DNA of 64,000 nt from positions 558,001 to 622,000 of the forward strand of contig NZ_JAODVR010000002.1 in assembly GCF_025399835.1 (NCBI RefSeq), in the 5' to 3' direction. A program made the position numbers and the translations under genes. The notes below the pieces were generated by a model that was not told the DNA's origin, did not search any database, and was given only the letters and a program-made list of their open reading frames with translations. Positions 8,154 to 16,555 of the stretch are shown here, piece after piece; the first letter of the stretch is position 1, and every line of letters starts with the position of its first letter. The stretch is from Haloarchaeobius sp. HME9146. Its GTDB lineage: Archaea; Halobacteriota; Halobacteria; Halobacteriales; Natrialbaceae.

Positions 8154-8855
8154 ATGTTAACAGAGGCACTCACGTACATCCGTCGCACCGAAAACCCGAC
8201 ACGCACCGTCCTCATCGGGACCTTACTCACCATGCTCGGGTTCCTCATCGTCCCGTTGTTCATGGTCCTCGGATTCGCCGTCAGGGTCGTCCGGGCTGCC
8301 CAGACGGACGACGAACCACCCATCTGGGACGACTGGAAGGAACTGACCGTCGACGGGGTGAAGATGTTCGCGATAGCGATCGCGTACACGCTGATTCCGA
8401 TACTGCTCTTACTGGTCGGTGTCGGAACCGCGTCGACCACCATCGACCCGGAGACGGGTGCGGCTACCATCCAGAGTTTCACCGCACTCTCCATCGCGAT
8501 GCTGACGCTCTCCGCCATCATCTCGGTGGCCGTCGCGTACGTCTTGCCGATCGGAGTCGCCCACTTCGCCGAGACGGGCCGCATCGGTGATGCGTTCGCG
8601 TTCGGCCAGTTCAAGTCGGCCGCGACGAACTCGACGTACGCCATCGCGTGGCTGCTCGCCGTCGCGGTGAACATCGTCGGTGGTGCCGTCCTCGGCGCGG
8701 TCGCAATCGTTCCGCTGCTGGGCTTCTTCCTGGCCGCGGCGCTCGCGTTCTACCTGAACATTGTCACCTGGTACATCTACGGCCGCGGTATCGGTCTCTC
8801 GGAGGGGCTCCCGCAGCGCCCCGAACCAGAGGACATCTCCGGGCCGGCGGTCTGA
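8154..8855 (+). CDS. DUF4013-family membrane protein
   Basis: 233 aa with about five transmembrane segments (residues ~20-42, 70-95, 108-133, 160-185 and 190-215). A soluble stretch after the first helix, PPIWDDWKELTVDGVK, is typical of DUF4013 (short helical loop with WDDW). ATG 8154 is chosen over the earlier frame opening because the first helix then starts at the usual distance. Function is unknown. No neighbour suggests a role. Confidence 0.85.
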   Translation: MLTEALTYIRRTENPTRTVLIGTLLTMLGFLIVPLFMVLGFAVRVVRAAQTDDEPPIWDDWKELTVDGVKMFAIAIAYTLIPILLLLVGVGTASTTIDPETGAATIQSFTALSIAMLTLSAIISVAVAYVLPIGVAHFAETGRIGDAFAFGQFKSAATNSTYAIAWLLAVAVNIVGGAVLGAVAIVPLLGFFLAAALAFYLNIVTWYIYGRGIGLSEGLPQRPEPEDISGPAV

Positions 8856-8929
8856 ACTCCCGGTAACCGACGATTTTTCGGAACGAGTGGGTTGCAGGGC
8901 TGAGACGGCGCACCGGTATCCGAAAGCGT

Positions 8930-8971
8930 AGTTACCCCACGATTGAAATACACTCGGCCCGTGGGGTAACT
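8930..8971. promoter_or_regulatory. Perfect 11-bp inverted repeat just before the start codon
   Basis: AGTTACCCCAC (8930-8940) and GTGGGGTAACT (8961-8971) are exact reverse complements with a 20-nt spacer; the ATG begins at 8972. It could be an operator bound by a dimeric regulator, or a hairpin in the mRNA leader. Confidence 0.65.
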
Positions 8972-9361
8972 ATGGCCGACGACCCGTCCGAACCGCCTGC
9001 CGACCGTCCCGAAGCACCGGAACTCCCGGCGTACGTGCTGGACCCACTGGAGAATCAGTCCCCGGAGCGCCTGGAGGCGATTGCGTCCTACGCGAGAGCC
9101 CTGGCTGGGTGGAAACGACAGGCGCAGGACAGCGATGCAGCAGAGCGGAGGGAGTCGGAGTCGGTCGACGAGGCGGACGTGGCTGCCCTGGCCGAGCGCG
9201 GCGTCTCGACCGACCCGGCCGACTACGACGAGGTCCCGACGCAGGGCGCGTACATCACGGTCAAGGAAACGAAGCCGGGCTACCGGTACTACTACTGGCA
9301 GTGGCGAGAGGGCGACAGCTGGAAGAATCGCTACATCTGTCCGGTCGAATCGTCCGAGTGA
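8972..9361 (+). CDS. Conserved haloarchaeal hypothetical protein (aromatic YYYWQW motif)
   Basis: 129 aa. The N-terminal half is acidic and Pro-rich with a helix (ENQSPERLEAIASYARALAGW). The C-terminal 45 residues contain GAYITVKETKPGYRYYYWQW followed by a basic strand ending RYICPV, a compact beta-type domain reminiscent of DUF6788-like proteins. Function is unknown. Expression is probably controlled through the inverted repeat directly upstream. Confidence 0.75.
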   Translation: MADDPSEPPADRPEAPELPAYVLDPLENQSPERLEAIASYARALAGWKRQAQDSDAAERRESESVDEADVAALAERGVSTDPADYDEVPTQGAYITVKETKPGYRYYYWQWREGDSWKNRYICPVESSE

Positions 9362-9553
9362 GCAGGTGAGAGCCAACCGGTCTCGGTTGGCCGTCGGGGA
9401 CCAGTGTCCACTCGCTGCTCAGTGTCGTACCCGGGCGGAACCCTCCCCCTTCGTGGTGGGTCTGCACCGGGTGCCGGAGTGCCCGGAATCGGGGCACCAG
9501 TTGCTACAGCGAATACAGGGTTAATTACTATGCATGATTTCCAATGGTGTCTA

Positions 9554-10213
9554 TCAGTACTCGGTCCCCTTCCGGGCGGACTGGCCGGCCTCGATGGGGT
9601 GTTTCACCTTGCGGACGTTGGTCACCAGGTCCGCAGCATCGACGAGCCAGTCGGGGTCCTCGTGGCCACCGGTGAGGACGAGTTCGAGTGAGTCGGGTGC
9701 CGAATCGAGGAGGTCGAGAATCGCGTCGGTGTCGATGAGCCCCCGGTTCCCCGCGTACACGATCTCGTCGAGGATGAGCATGTGGACGCCGGTCTCTGGT
9801 TCGGCGTCGAGTGGAATCGGCGCGGAGAGGTCGGCAGCTGCGCAGGCGTCGACGATGGTCCGGGCCCGGTCGAGGCCTGCCCGCGCCTGTGCAGCGTGGT
9901 CGTCGTCGTCGGAGCCGTCGCGAAAGCCGTGCCAGCCGTAGTGGCCGGTGTTCTCGTAGGAGAAGCCGGGGAGCGCGTCGATTGCGCGGTACTCGCCAGG
10001 CCTGTCGTCGATGCTGTCGGCACCGCCTTTCATGAACTGGAGCATGTGGACGCGAAAGCCACGGCCTGCGGCCCGGAGGCCCATCCCCATCGCGGCTGTC
10101 GTCTTTCCCTTGCCGTCGCCCCAGAACACCTGGATGAGCCCGAACTCGGTCGGTGCTGCTGGAACGATAGTGTCACCAGTCTCGGTGTCATCGGTGGGTT
10201 TCGTGTCGGTCAT
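9554..10213 (-). CDS. cobO: Cob(I)yrinic acid a,c-diamide adenosyltransferase
   Basis: 219 aa CobA/CobO/BtuR-type enzyme that transfers the adenosyl group of ATP to cob(I)alamin precursors in cobalamin synthesis or salvage. Visible: P-loop GDGKGKTTAAMG (~residue 33), then LRAAGRGFRVHMLQFMKG, the Walker B-like LILDEIVYA (~145) and the terminal ADLVTNVRKVKHP. The length is usual for the family plus a ~20-residue acidic N-terminal extension. It stands alone, so no cobalamin operon is visible in the window. Confidence 0.95.
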   Translation of the reverse strand: MTDTKPTDDTETGDTIVPAAPTEFGLIQVFWGDGKGKTTAAMGMGLRAAGRGFRVHMLQFMKGGADSIDDRPGEYRAIDALPGFSYENTGHYGWHGFRDGSDDDDHAAQARAGLDRARTIVDACAAADLSAPIPLDAEPETGVHMLILDEIVYAGNRGLIDTDAILDLLDSAPDSLELVLTGGHEDPDWLVDAADLVTNVRKVKHPIEAGQSARKGTEY

Positions 10214-10271
10214 CTGTCCGGCTATAGGACCCCACCCCTATTCAATGGGCTTTATCAGCGCGGGCGGCAAG

Positions 10272-10278
10272 TTATATA
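10272..10278 (+). promoter_or_regulatory. TATA box
   Basis: TTATATA centred 26 nt before ATG 10301, the usual distance for leaderless haloarchaeal transcripts. Confidence 0.6.
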
Positions 10279-10300
10279 GATGGGTGTGGTAGTGACTCCC

Positions 10301-10702
10301 ATGCTCGTTCGGAGTGCAGTCGCACCCGGGGGATGGGAGAGCGACCATACGGAGACGGCGAACAGCATGGGAGTAAGATACACCTACGAGGTGGCGGAGG
10401 ACGCGAAGGTGCAGGTCGAGGTGCTCCGCTGGGAGCACGACGGCACCGAGCGTCACGAGGTCCTCGTGATGACGGTCGAGCAGAACGGCCGGACCCACAA
10501 GAACGTGTTCGAGCCGCTCGCCTACGAGGACGGTGAGGAGGCGGCGAAGGCAGCCGAAGCCCTGATGCACGAGATAACCGATGAGGTCGCGGACTACGAG
10601 GAGTCCGACGCGTACCTCGGCGAGAAGCCCGACCTCGTCCAACGGATGTCCCAGCTGGTGGCAGACGCGAAACAGTCGAAGCGTCGGCTTCGACCGGCCT
10701 GA
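10301..10702 (+). CDS. Small acidic conserved hypothetical protein
   Basis: 133 aa. From MGVRYTYEV onward it forms an alternating beta pattern (YEVAEDAKVQVEVLRWEHDG, HEVLVMTVEQNG) followed by two helices and a basic tail KQSKRRLRPA. No known catalytic motif. The start is ambiguous: ATG 10301 fits a leaderless start from the TATA box at 10272, while ATG 10367 begins at the conserved-looking domain. An earlier ATG at 10280 is too close to the TATA box. Confidence 0.7.
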   Translation: MLVRSAVAPGGWESDHTETANSMGVRYTYEVAEDAKVQVEVLRWEHDGTERHEVLVMTVEQNGRTHKNVFEPLAYEDGEEAAKAAEALMHEITDEVADYEESDAYLGEKPDLVQRMSQLVADAKQSKRRLRPA

Positions 10703-10904
10703 CGGGAGAGCAGCCAGGACGCAGACTGGTCGGATGGTGGCAACGCTGTCTCCGTAACGGCGGCGATACGTGTCTTTTCACCGGGTTTTTGTGGGGCTGC
10801 TGGCTGAGTCAACAGTATGTCGTCCGCCCACCTGTTGGCCGCCATCGCCACTTCGAGCGGTAAGTCACCGACCTCCCCGACAGTTCCAGCGCCGGGGGTG
10901 GGGA

Positions 10905-11819
10905 GTGCGTAACGAGCGAAACGGCTTCCTGTTCGCCATCCTCGGGCTGCTCTGGGGGAGTTCGTTCGTCGCCATCGAAGTCGGCCTGCCGTACTTTCCG
11001 GCGCTCCACTTCGCGGGGCTGCGCTACGCGGTCGCCGGGCTCATCGTTCTCGGGTACGCCGTCTGGACGACCGACCACTGGTTCCCGCGCTCGCGTGACG
11101 ACCTCGGTGTCGTCCTGACCGCAGGTGCCCTGATGATCGGTGGGCATCACGCGTTCCTCTACCTCGGCCAGGAGTACGTGCCGGGGGCAGTCGCGGCCGT
11201 CGTCATCAGCCTCGGACCCGTCCTGACCGCCCTGTTCGCGACGCTCTTGCTCGGCGACCGGCTCACCGCCCTGTCGGCGCTCGGGTTCGCCTTCGGGCTG
11301 GCAGGTGTCGCCCTCGTCGCCCAGCCGAACCCCGACCAGCTCCTGTCTGCGAACGTCGTCGGCGTCGGCATCGTCTTCGTCGCGTCGGCGTGTTTCGCCC
11401 TCGGCGCGGTGCTCACCCGCCCGTTCGACGCCCAGCTCCCGCCCCGAAGCCTGCAGGCGTGGGCGATGCTGTTCGGGTCGGGACTCTTGCTCCTGGCCGG
11501 TTCGCTCACCGGAGAGTCCCTGGCGGCCATCGAGTGGACGCCGACCGCGGTCTGGAGCCTGGTGTACCTCTCGGTCGTCACTGGCGCGGTCGCCTTCCTC
11601 ATCTACTTCGAGCTACTGGACCGCCTCGGGCCCACGCAGATAAACCTCATCGGGTACGTCGAGCCCGTCTCGGCGACCACCATCAGCTGGGTGTTCCTCG
11701 GCCAGCTAATCGACGGTGTGACCGCTGTCGGCTTTCTCGCCATCTTCGGCGGTTTCGCGCTCATCAAGCGCCACGCGCTCGCCAGAATGCTCGCAGATCG
11801 GGTCACTCTCGGTCCCTGA
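10905..11819 (+). CDS. EamA-family (DMT superfamily) transporter
   Basis: 304 aa integral membrane protein with about ten transmembrane helices in two EamA halves. The first half opens LFAILGLLWGSSFVAIEVGL and contains RYAVAGLIVLG and VVISLGPVLTALFATLLLGD. The second repeats the pattern (SVVTGAVAFLIYFELLDRLG, VEPVSATTISWVFLGQ). GTG 10905 is preferred since it falls immediately before the first helix; the frame before it encodes a Pro/Arg-rich stretch unlike protein. Such carriers move amino acids, sugars or other metabolites; the substrate is unknown. Confidence 0.9.
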   Translation: MRNERNGFLFAILGLLWGSSFVAIEVGLPYFPALHFAGLRYAVAGLIVLGYAVWTTDHWFPRSRDDLGVVLTAGALMIGGHHAFLYLGQEYVPGAVAAVVISLGPVLTALFATLLLGDRLTALSALGFAFGLAGVALVAQPNPDQLLSANVVGVGIVFVASACFALGAVLTRPFDAQLPPRSLQAWAMLFGSGLLLLAGSLTGESLAAIEWTPTAVWSLVYLSVVTGAVAFLIYFELLDRLGPTQINLIGYVEPVSATTISWVFLGQLIDGVTAVGFLAIFGGFALIKRHALARMLADRVTLGP

Positions 11820-11845
11820 GCGCAGAGAGTGGTTCCCGCGTCGAG

Positions 11846-12637
11846 TCAGACGGTGGTCACGTCGCCAAGGTCGAGTTCGTCACCGACCGCGACCGTCTCT
11901 CCCCACTCTGACTCCGGAATCGAGGTGTTGACCATCAGCCGGAAGAAGTGGTCGAACCACTCGCGGTTCGCCCAGTCGGGCAGGGTCTCCTCGCGCTTCG
12001 TGACGAACCGCTCGCGGAAGCCCTCGGTCTCGTCGCCGGTGTCGGGGTCTCGCGTCGGCACGACGCACCGCTGACAGGGGTTGTGCCCACGGAGGGACAC
12101 CTCGCCGATGGTGAACTCGCGAACCCCGTCACGGTCCGCGTACAGCCGATCCTCCCAGAACGCTTCGCCTGCCTCGACGACGATATTGGGGCGAATCCGG
12201 CGGAGCAGTTCCTCCGGCCCAATCTCATCGAACCACTCGGACACGGCCTCGACGGTCTCCCAGGCGATGACGGTCGGGCCGTCGACCGTCGTATCGTCGG
12301 GCATCCCACCGCTGGCGTCTCTGACGACGCTGACGGGGTAGTCGAAGAAGTCCGAGAGCCACGCGTTCAGTTCTCCGCGGTCGGCGTCCATGCGGAACTC
12401 GGCCCACTCGTCGTCGCCATGCTCGCGGACCCGGAGCGTCCGCGTCTCGTGGTCGTACTCGCTCCGGATCCGATGAATCGCTGGCTCACGCTTCCCGTTG
12501 ACGAACTCGCGGTCGCCGTCGACGATGGCGTACTCGCGGTCGTGGCGCAACGCGCCGTTGTTGATGTCGACTTCGTCGACCGGATGCGGGTCGAGCGACT
12601 TGACGGGGTGGACGAGGAGACGTGAGACGTGGGGCAT
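11846..12637 (-). CDS. MOSC domain protein with N-terminal beta-barrel
   Basis: 263 aa. Begins PHVSRLLVHPVKSLDP, the characteristic opening of the MOSC N-terminal barrel. The MOSC core has RPNIVVE, then GEVSLRGHNPCQRCVVPTRD with the conserved Cys of this fold, and ends GDELDLGDV. Family members include molybdenum-cofactor sulfurases and mARC-type reductases, so a sulfur- or Moco-related role is likely but unproven. ATG 12637 is chosen as the residue just before the conserved opening. Confidence 0.9.
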   Translation of the reverse strand: MPHVSRLLVHPVKSLDPHPVDEVDINNGALRHDREYAIVDGDREFVNGKREPAIHRIRSEYDHETRTLRVREHGDDEWAEFRMDADRGELNAWLSDFFDYPVSVVRDASGGMPDDTTVDGPTVIAWETVEAVSEWFDEIGPEELLRRIRPNIVVEAGEAFWEDRLYADRDGVREFTIGEVSLRGHNPCQRCVVPTRDPDTGDETEGFRERFVTKREETLPDWANREWFDHFFRLMVNTSIPESEWGETVAVGDELDLGDVTTV

Positions 12638-12744
12638 GAATGGCGGTACGGGAGTGGGTGAATCAAGTGTTGTGGTCCGATTCGCAGCGTGGAGGCCGAA
12701 TCGGCCTCGGATGCCGATGGCATGCTGCCCGAACCGCAACTCAC

Positions 12745-12750
12745 GTTTAT
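12745..12750 (+). promoter_or_regulatory. TATA box
   Basis: GTTTAT, 27 nt before ATG 12777; supports the shorter, leaderless start of the hydrolase gene. Confidence 0.55.
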
Positions 12751-12776
12751 CCCGTCAGAGCACCGATTCATCAAGC

Positions 12777-13622
12777 ATGCCAACAGTCTCCGTCGACGGG
12801 CACACCATCCAGTACGTCACCGCGGGGGACGGCCCGCCATTGCTCCTGCTCCACGGCGGAATCATCGACGCCGGCCCGGTGTCGTGGGGCGAGGTCATCG
12901 AGCCACTCGCCGACGATTTCACCGTCTACGCGCCGGATCTGCTCGGATACGGCGACAGCGACGTGCCCGACGTGGACTACACCATCGAGTGCCACGTCGA
13001 GACGATGGCCGGATTCGTCGACGAACTCGGGCTGGACACGGACGACGACGGAATTCACGTCTGCGGCCTCTCGATGGGCGGCGCGGTCGCGCTCGGCCTC
13101 GCGCTGGACACCGCGGTTCCGGTGAAACGGCTGGTACTCGTGGACTGCTTCGGCCTCGGGACGGAGCTGCCCCGCGGGAAGCTCTCGTACGTGCTCTCGC
13201 GACTGCCGATTCTGAACAAGATCGCGGTGGAGCTGTTCCGGCGGAGTAGGAAGTTCACCAAGGCCAGCCTCGCGGGGGTGGCCCGCGACCCCGACGCGCT
13301 CTCGGCCGAGGCGGTCGACCGGGTGTGGGAGTACGCGAAGAAACCGAACGCATGCGTTGCCTTCCGGGATTTCCGCAAGCACGAGATAACGAAGCAGGGC
13401 TATCGGACGAACTTCACGCCCAGACTCGGCGATTTGTCGGTACCAACCCTGTTCGTCCACGGCCAGCACGACGAGGTCGTTCCGGTCGAGTGGGCCCGTC
13501 GCGCCGCGGACGCGGCACCAGAGGCCAGACTGACGATACTCGACGAGTGTGCTCACTGGCCACCGAGAGAGGACCCGGAGACGATGGTCCGTCTGCTCCG
13601 GGAGTTCTGCCTGGATTCGTAG
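12777..13622 (+). CDS. Alpha/beta hydrolase
   Basis: 281 aa. Oxyanion motif LLLLHGGIIDAG (~residue 20), nucleophile elbow GLSMGG (Ser ~98), catalytic Asp in VHGQHDEVV (~231) and His in ECAHWPP (~259) are all present. The start at 12777 gives the usual N-terminal strand pair and has a TATA box at leaderless distance. The substrate is unknown; the overall pattern resembles C-C bond hydrolases and haloperoxidase-like esterases. Confidence 0.92.
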   Translation: MPTVSVDGHTIQYVTAGDGPPLLLLHGGIIDAGPVSWGEVIEPLADDFTVYAPDLLGYGDSDVPDVDYTIECHVETMAGFVDELGLDTDDDGIHVCGLSMGGAVALGLALDTAVPVKRLVLVDCFGLGTELPRGKLSYVLSRLPILNKIAVELFRRSRKFTKASLAGVARDPDALSAEAVDRVWEYAKKPNACVAFRDFRKHEITKQGYRTNFTPRLGDLSVPTLFVHGQHDEVVPVEWARRAADAAPEARLTILDECAHWPPREDPETMVRLLREFCLDS

Positions 13623-13644
13623 CGTGGCTCTGCCTCGGCGCTAG

Positions 13645-14784
13645 CTACCCTGCGGCGCCGACCCCACGGAACTCGAATCGCGCGCCGGGGCTTGCGTCTG
13701 CGACGTCGACCGTCCAGCCGTGAGCGTCGGCCACGTTCGAGACGATAGTCAGGCCCAGGCCGGTGTTGTCCGAACCACCCGTGGTGAACCCCGTCTCGAA
13801 CACCTCCTCCCTCTGTGCTTCGGGGATGCCCGGGCCGTCGTCCTCGACGTAGAACCCGATTCCGTCCGGCAGTACACCGACGCGGATCGTCACGGTCTCG
13901 CTCGATTCGCACCCGCAGCCGGTCGCCGCCATGGCCGATTGGCTTCCGTGTTCGACCGCATCACCGGACCGCGCCCGGCTGTTCGTGGTCCCGTGTTCTA
14001 CACTGTTGCGGAACAGGTTCTCGAACAGGCTGTCGAGGAGGCTCGGGTCGGCCATGAACTGCATCGAATCGTCCACTTCGAGGGTCGCGTCGTCGACCTC
14101 GACGTAGCGCCACGCTTTCATCGCCGAGACGTCCAGGTGGACCGGCTCGAGTTCGTCGATGCCGGCCTCCCTCGCGAGGAGGAGGGCGTCGTCGATGATG
14201 CGCTGCATGCGCTCCAGACAGGAGCGAAGCCCGGAGACGAATGTGGATGGGGAAGCCCGTCGGTCTTCGAGTTCGTCGAGGTAGCCCACCGCCACGCTGA
14301 TTGGGTTGCGGAGGTCGTGCGAGAGCACACCCGCGACGGTCTTGAGGTGCGCGTTCGATTCCGATAGTTCGAGTTCGGTCAGTTTGCGGTCGGTCACGTC
14401 GAGGTGTTCGACCAGCGCGTACCGGTCCCCCTGTGCGTCCTGGCCCCCCTCGAACTCGTATGCGCGGGCATACAGCAGGAACCACCGCTTCTCGCTCTGC
14501 GAGTGGCAGGGGTATTCGAGCGAGAACTCCTCACGGTCGCCCGCGAGGAGCGAACGGAGACCAGCTGCGGTGCTCGCGGCGAACTCGTCGTCGTCCCCGC
14601 CGGCGTCACAGACGGCGATGTAGTTCTTCCCGATGGAGGTGGGGTCTTCGTCGATATCGTTCGCCACGCCGAACGAGCGCCAGCGCTCGTTGGTGTAGAC
14701 GATGGTTCCCGCGGCGTCGAGGATGGCGAACTGTGCAGGAAGGCCCTCCAGAGCGCCTTCGAGCAGCGCTTTTGGAAGGTCCAT
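13645..14784 (-). CDS. PAS-domain sensor histidine kinase
   Basis: 379 aa cytosolic kinase. A PAS domain (residues ~5-125, LDAAGTIVYTNERW) is followed by the dimerisation helix with phospho-acceptor GVLSHDLRNPISVAVGYL (~150-170). The ATPase domain has N box LFRNSVEHG, G1 VEDDGPGIP and G2 GLGLTIV. Between N box and G1 is a Ser/Gly/Cys-rich insertion in which VEHG is repeated, a trait of haloarchaeal kinases. It has no transmembrane helix. The partner regulator is not encoded nearby. ATG 14784 is chosen as the first Met ahead of the PAS fold. Confidence 0.92.
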   Translation of the reverse strand: MDLPKALLEGALEGLPAQFAILDAAGTIVYTNERWRSFGVANDIDEDPTSIGKNYIAVCDAGGDDDEFAASTAAGLRSLLAGDREEFSLEYPCHSQSEKRWFLLYARAYEFEGGQDAQGDRYALVEHLDVTDRKLTELELSESNAHLKTVAGVLSHDLRNPISVAVGYLDELEDRRASPSTFVSGLRSCLERMQRIIDDALLLAREAGIDELEPVHLDVSAMKAWRYVEVDDATLEVDDSMQFMADPSLLDSLFENLFRNSVEHGTTNSRARSGDAVEHGSQSAMAATGCGCESSETVTIRVGVLPDGIGFYVEDDGPGIPEAQREEVFETGFTTGGSDNTGLGLTIVSNVADAHGWTVDVADASPGARFEFRGVGAAG

Positions 14785-15004
14785 AGGAGAGGCTACACGC
14801 GTCACCGTTATCAACAGTTGGGCGGGTTTATGGAGATGTCTTTCTCGATATGTATACCCGCTGCTCAAAGTCGCTATCTGTCCAAGAGTGCCGGAACGCC
14901 CTGGTCGTCGCGCTGGCCAGCGCGGGAGCCACAAGTCCGAGCCTGCTCGGGTGACGGTCGCCGTAATCTCCCTGTTTTTGACGGTGCGCTACCAAGATAT
15001 TAGC

Positions 15005-15709
15005 ATGGTGGTTCCCCTCGCGATGGGCTGGCGAAATCTCCTGTTCGAGAACTACCCGGTCGACCCGGCCATGCTCGACGCGCATCTCCCCGACGCCTTC
15101 GACGTGGACACCTACGACGGGAGGGGCTGGCTCTCCGTCGTCCCGTTCACGAACGTCGACGTCCGGCCGAAGGGGTTGCCCGCGCGATTCGGACTCGACC
15201 TCCCGGAACTCAATCTGCGGACCTACGTCACCTGCGACGGCGAACCCGGCGTGTACTTCTTCAGCCTCGACGCACAGGGCGTGCTCGGGGTCCTCGGTGC
15301 GCGGGTGTTCCAGCATCTCCCGTACTTCTATGCCCGAATCAGCCTGGAGGGCGAGGACGGCAGGGTCCGGTTCGACAGCCTCCGGCTCCACCCTGGCGAC
15401 CGCCCGGCCCACTACGCGGCCACCTACGGTCCCAGTGGCGAGGCGTTCCAGTCGACCGAGGACCCACTGGCGCGGTTTCTCGTGGAACGATACCGGCTCT
15501 ACACGCAGGGCAGGGATGGGTCGGTCAGGTACGCGAACGTCGACCACGAGCCCTGGACGCTCTACCCCGCAGAGGCGACGGTCGAACGCGACACACTGTT
15601 CGCGGCGAACGGGTTCGAGCATCCCGACACGGAGCCGGTCCTGTACTACAGCCCCGGCGTGGACGTGACCGCGACTAGGAGCAAGCACTGGGAGACGGGG
15701 AGGCCCTGA
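15005..15709 (+). CDS. DUF2071 family protein (YqjF-like)
   Basis: 234 aa. Opens with MGWRNLLFENYPVDPAMLDA and contains GRGWLSVVPFTNVDVRP, NLRTYVTCDGEPGVYFFSLD and YYSPGVDV near the end, all typical of DUF2071 proteins. The biochemical role of the family is unsettled. It is separated by 2 bp from the DCC-family gene, so the two form an operon. ATG 15005 fits the family start; a T-rich stretch about 30 nt upstream (CTGTTTTTG) may be the TATA element. Confidence 0.88.
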   Translation: MVVPLAMGWRNLLFENYPVDPAMLDAHLPDAFDVDTYDGRGWLSVVPFTNVDVRPKGLPARFGLDLPELNLRTYVTCDGEPGVYFFSLDAQGVLGVLGARVFQHLPYFYARISLEGEDGRVRFDSLRLHPGDRPAHYAATYGPSGEAFQSTEDPLARFLVERYRLYTQGRDGSVRYANVDHEPWTLYPAEATVERDTLFAANGFEHPDTEPVLYYSPGVDVTATRSKHWETGRP

Positions 15710-15711
15710 CG

Positions 15712-16173
15712 ATGCCCGATGAGTCGGCGACACCCGATGAGTCGCGCGAGCAGGCGACCACAGAACTGGAGGACATCGACGGGCCCGTACTCCTGTTCGA
15801 TGGCGTCTGCAACCTCTGCAACGGCGTCGTCCAGTTCATCATCCCGCGTGACCCCGACGGGACCGTCCAGTTCGCACCGCTGCAGTCCGATGCCGGAGCA
15901 CGGCTTCAGGAACGAGCTGGCCTCCCACCGGACCAGCTGGAGACCGTGGTGCTGGTCGAGGGCGACGAGTACTACACGAAGTCCGCGGCCGTGATTCGCG
16001 TGGCAGAACACCTCGGCGGGGTGTACCGGGTGGCCGCGGTCGGGAAACTGGTCCCGCGGTTCGTTCGGGACAGGCTGTACGACTTCGTGGCCGACCACCG
16101 GTACGGCTGGTTCGGGAAGAAGGACCAGTGTATGGTGCCGTCGGCGGACGTAAAAGAGCGGTTCCTCGACTGA
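15712..16173 (+). CDS. DCC-family thiol-disulfide oxidoreductase-like protein (DUF393)
   Basis: 153 aa. The family-defining DGVCNLCNGVVQFII (~residue 30, CxxC) and the later GKLVPRFVRDRLYDFVADHR are present. It is a small thioredoxin-like fold that probably takes part in thiol redox chemistry. The first ~20 residues contain a short duplicated PDES segment and are variable. It is translated in tandem with the DUF2071 gene; such pairs are common in haloarchaea and suggest a shared function. Confidence 0.9.
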   Translation: MPDESATPDESREQATTELEDIDGPVLLFDGVCNLCNGVVQFIIPRDPDGTVQFAPLQSDAGARLQERAGLPPDQLETVVLVEGDEYYTKSAAVIRVAEHLGGVYRVAAVGKLVPRFVRDRLYDFVADHRYGWFGKKDQCMVPSADVKERFLD

Positions 16174-16185
16174 GCAGCGACACGG

Positions 16186-16449
16186 TCACTCCCGTTCAAG
16201 ATCGTCCCTGTCGATGCCGTGGGGCGCTTCGATGTTCTTCCACAGTTCGTCCTGTCGCACCCATGCCCACGCGAACAGCACCACGTTTTCGAGGAGGAAG
16301 AGGAGGTAGAGGCGGCCCGAGTTCCAGTTGACGGAGAAGTACCGTCCCAGATACCACTCCGAAATGACCGGGACGCCGAACGCGGGGTGAATCCCTGCGA
16401 GTGCTGGACCAAGCACGTACTCGGTGAAAAGGACGACCGAGACGAGCAT
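16186..16449 (-). CDS. Small membrane protein, N-terminus possibly frameshifted
   Basis: 87 aa with two hydrophobic segments (MLVSVVLFTEYVLGPALAGI; LYLLFLLENVVLFAWAWV) and a charged C-terminus. No family recognised. In-frame codons before the ATG (RYTVELIV) continue the first hydrophobic helix, but no start codon exists there. An ATG at 16523 opens MAAENLYPAVVSI in another frame 33 nt after the upstream gene and would join by a one-base shift near 16480. The ORF as given may therefore be a truncated reading. Confidence 0.6.
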   Translation of the reverse strand: MLVSVVLFTEYVLGPALAGIHPAFGVPVISEWYLGRYFSVNWNSGRLYLLFLLENVVLFAWAWVRQDELWKNIEAPHGIDRDDLERE

Positions 16450-16555
16450 GACGATGAGTTCGACGGTGTACCTGGCCCGCGTCGAATCGAAACCACGGCC
16501 GGATACAAGTTCTCGGCCGCCATCACGTCAGAACCGCCAGCACGAACACGGCCAG

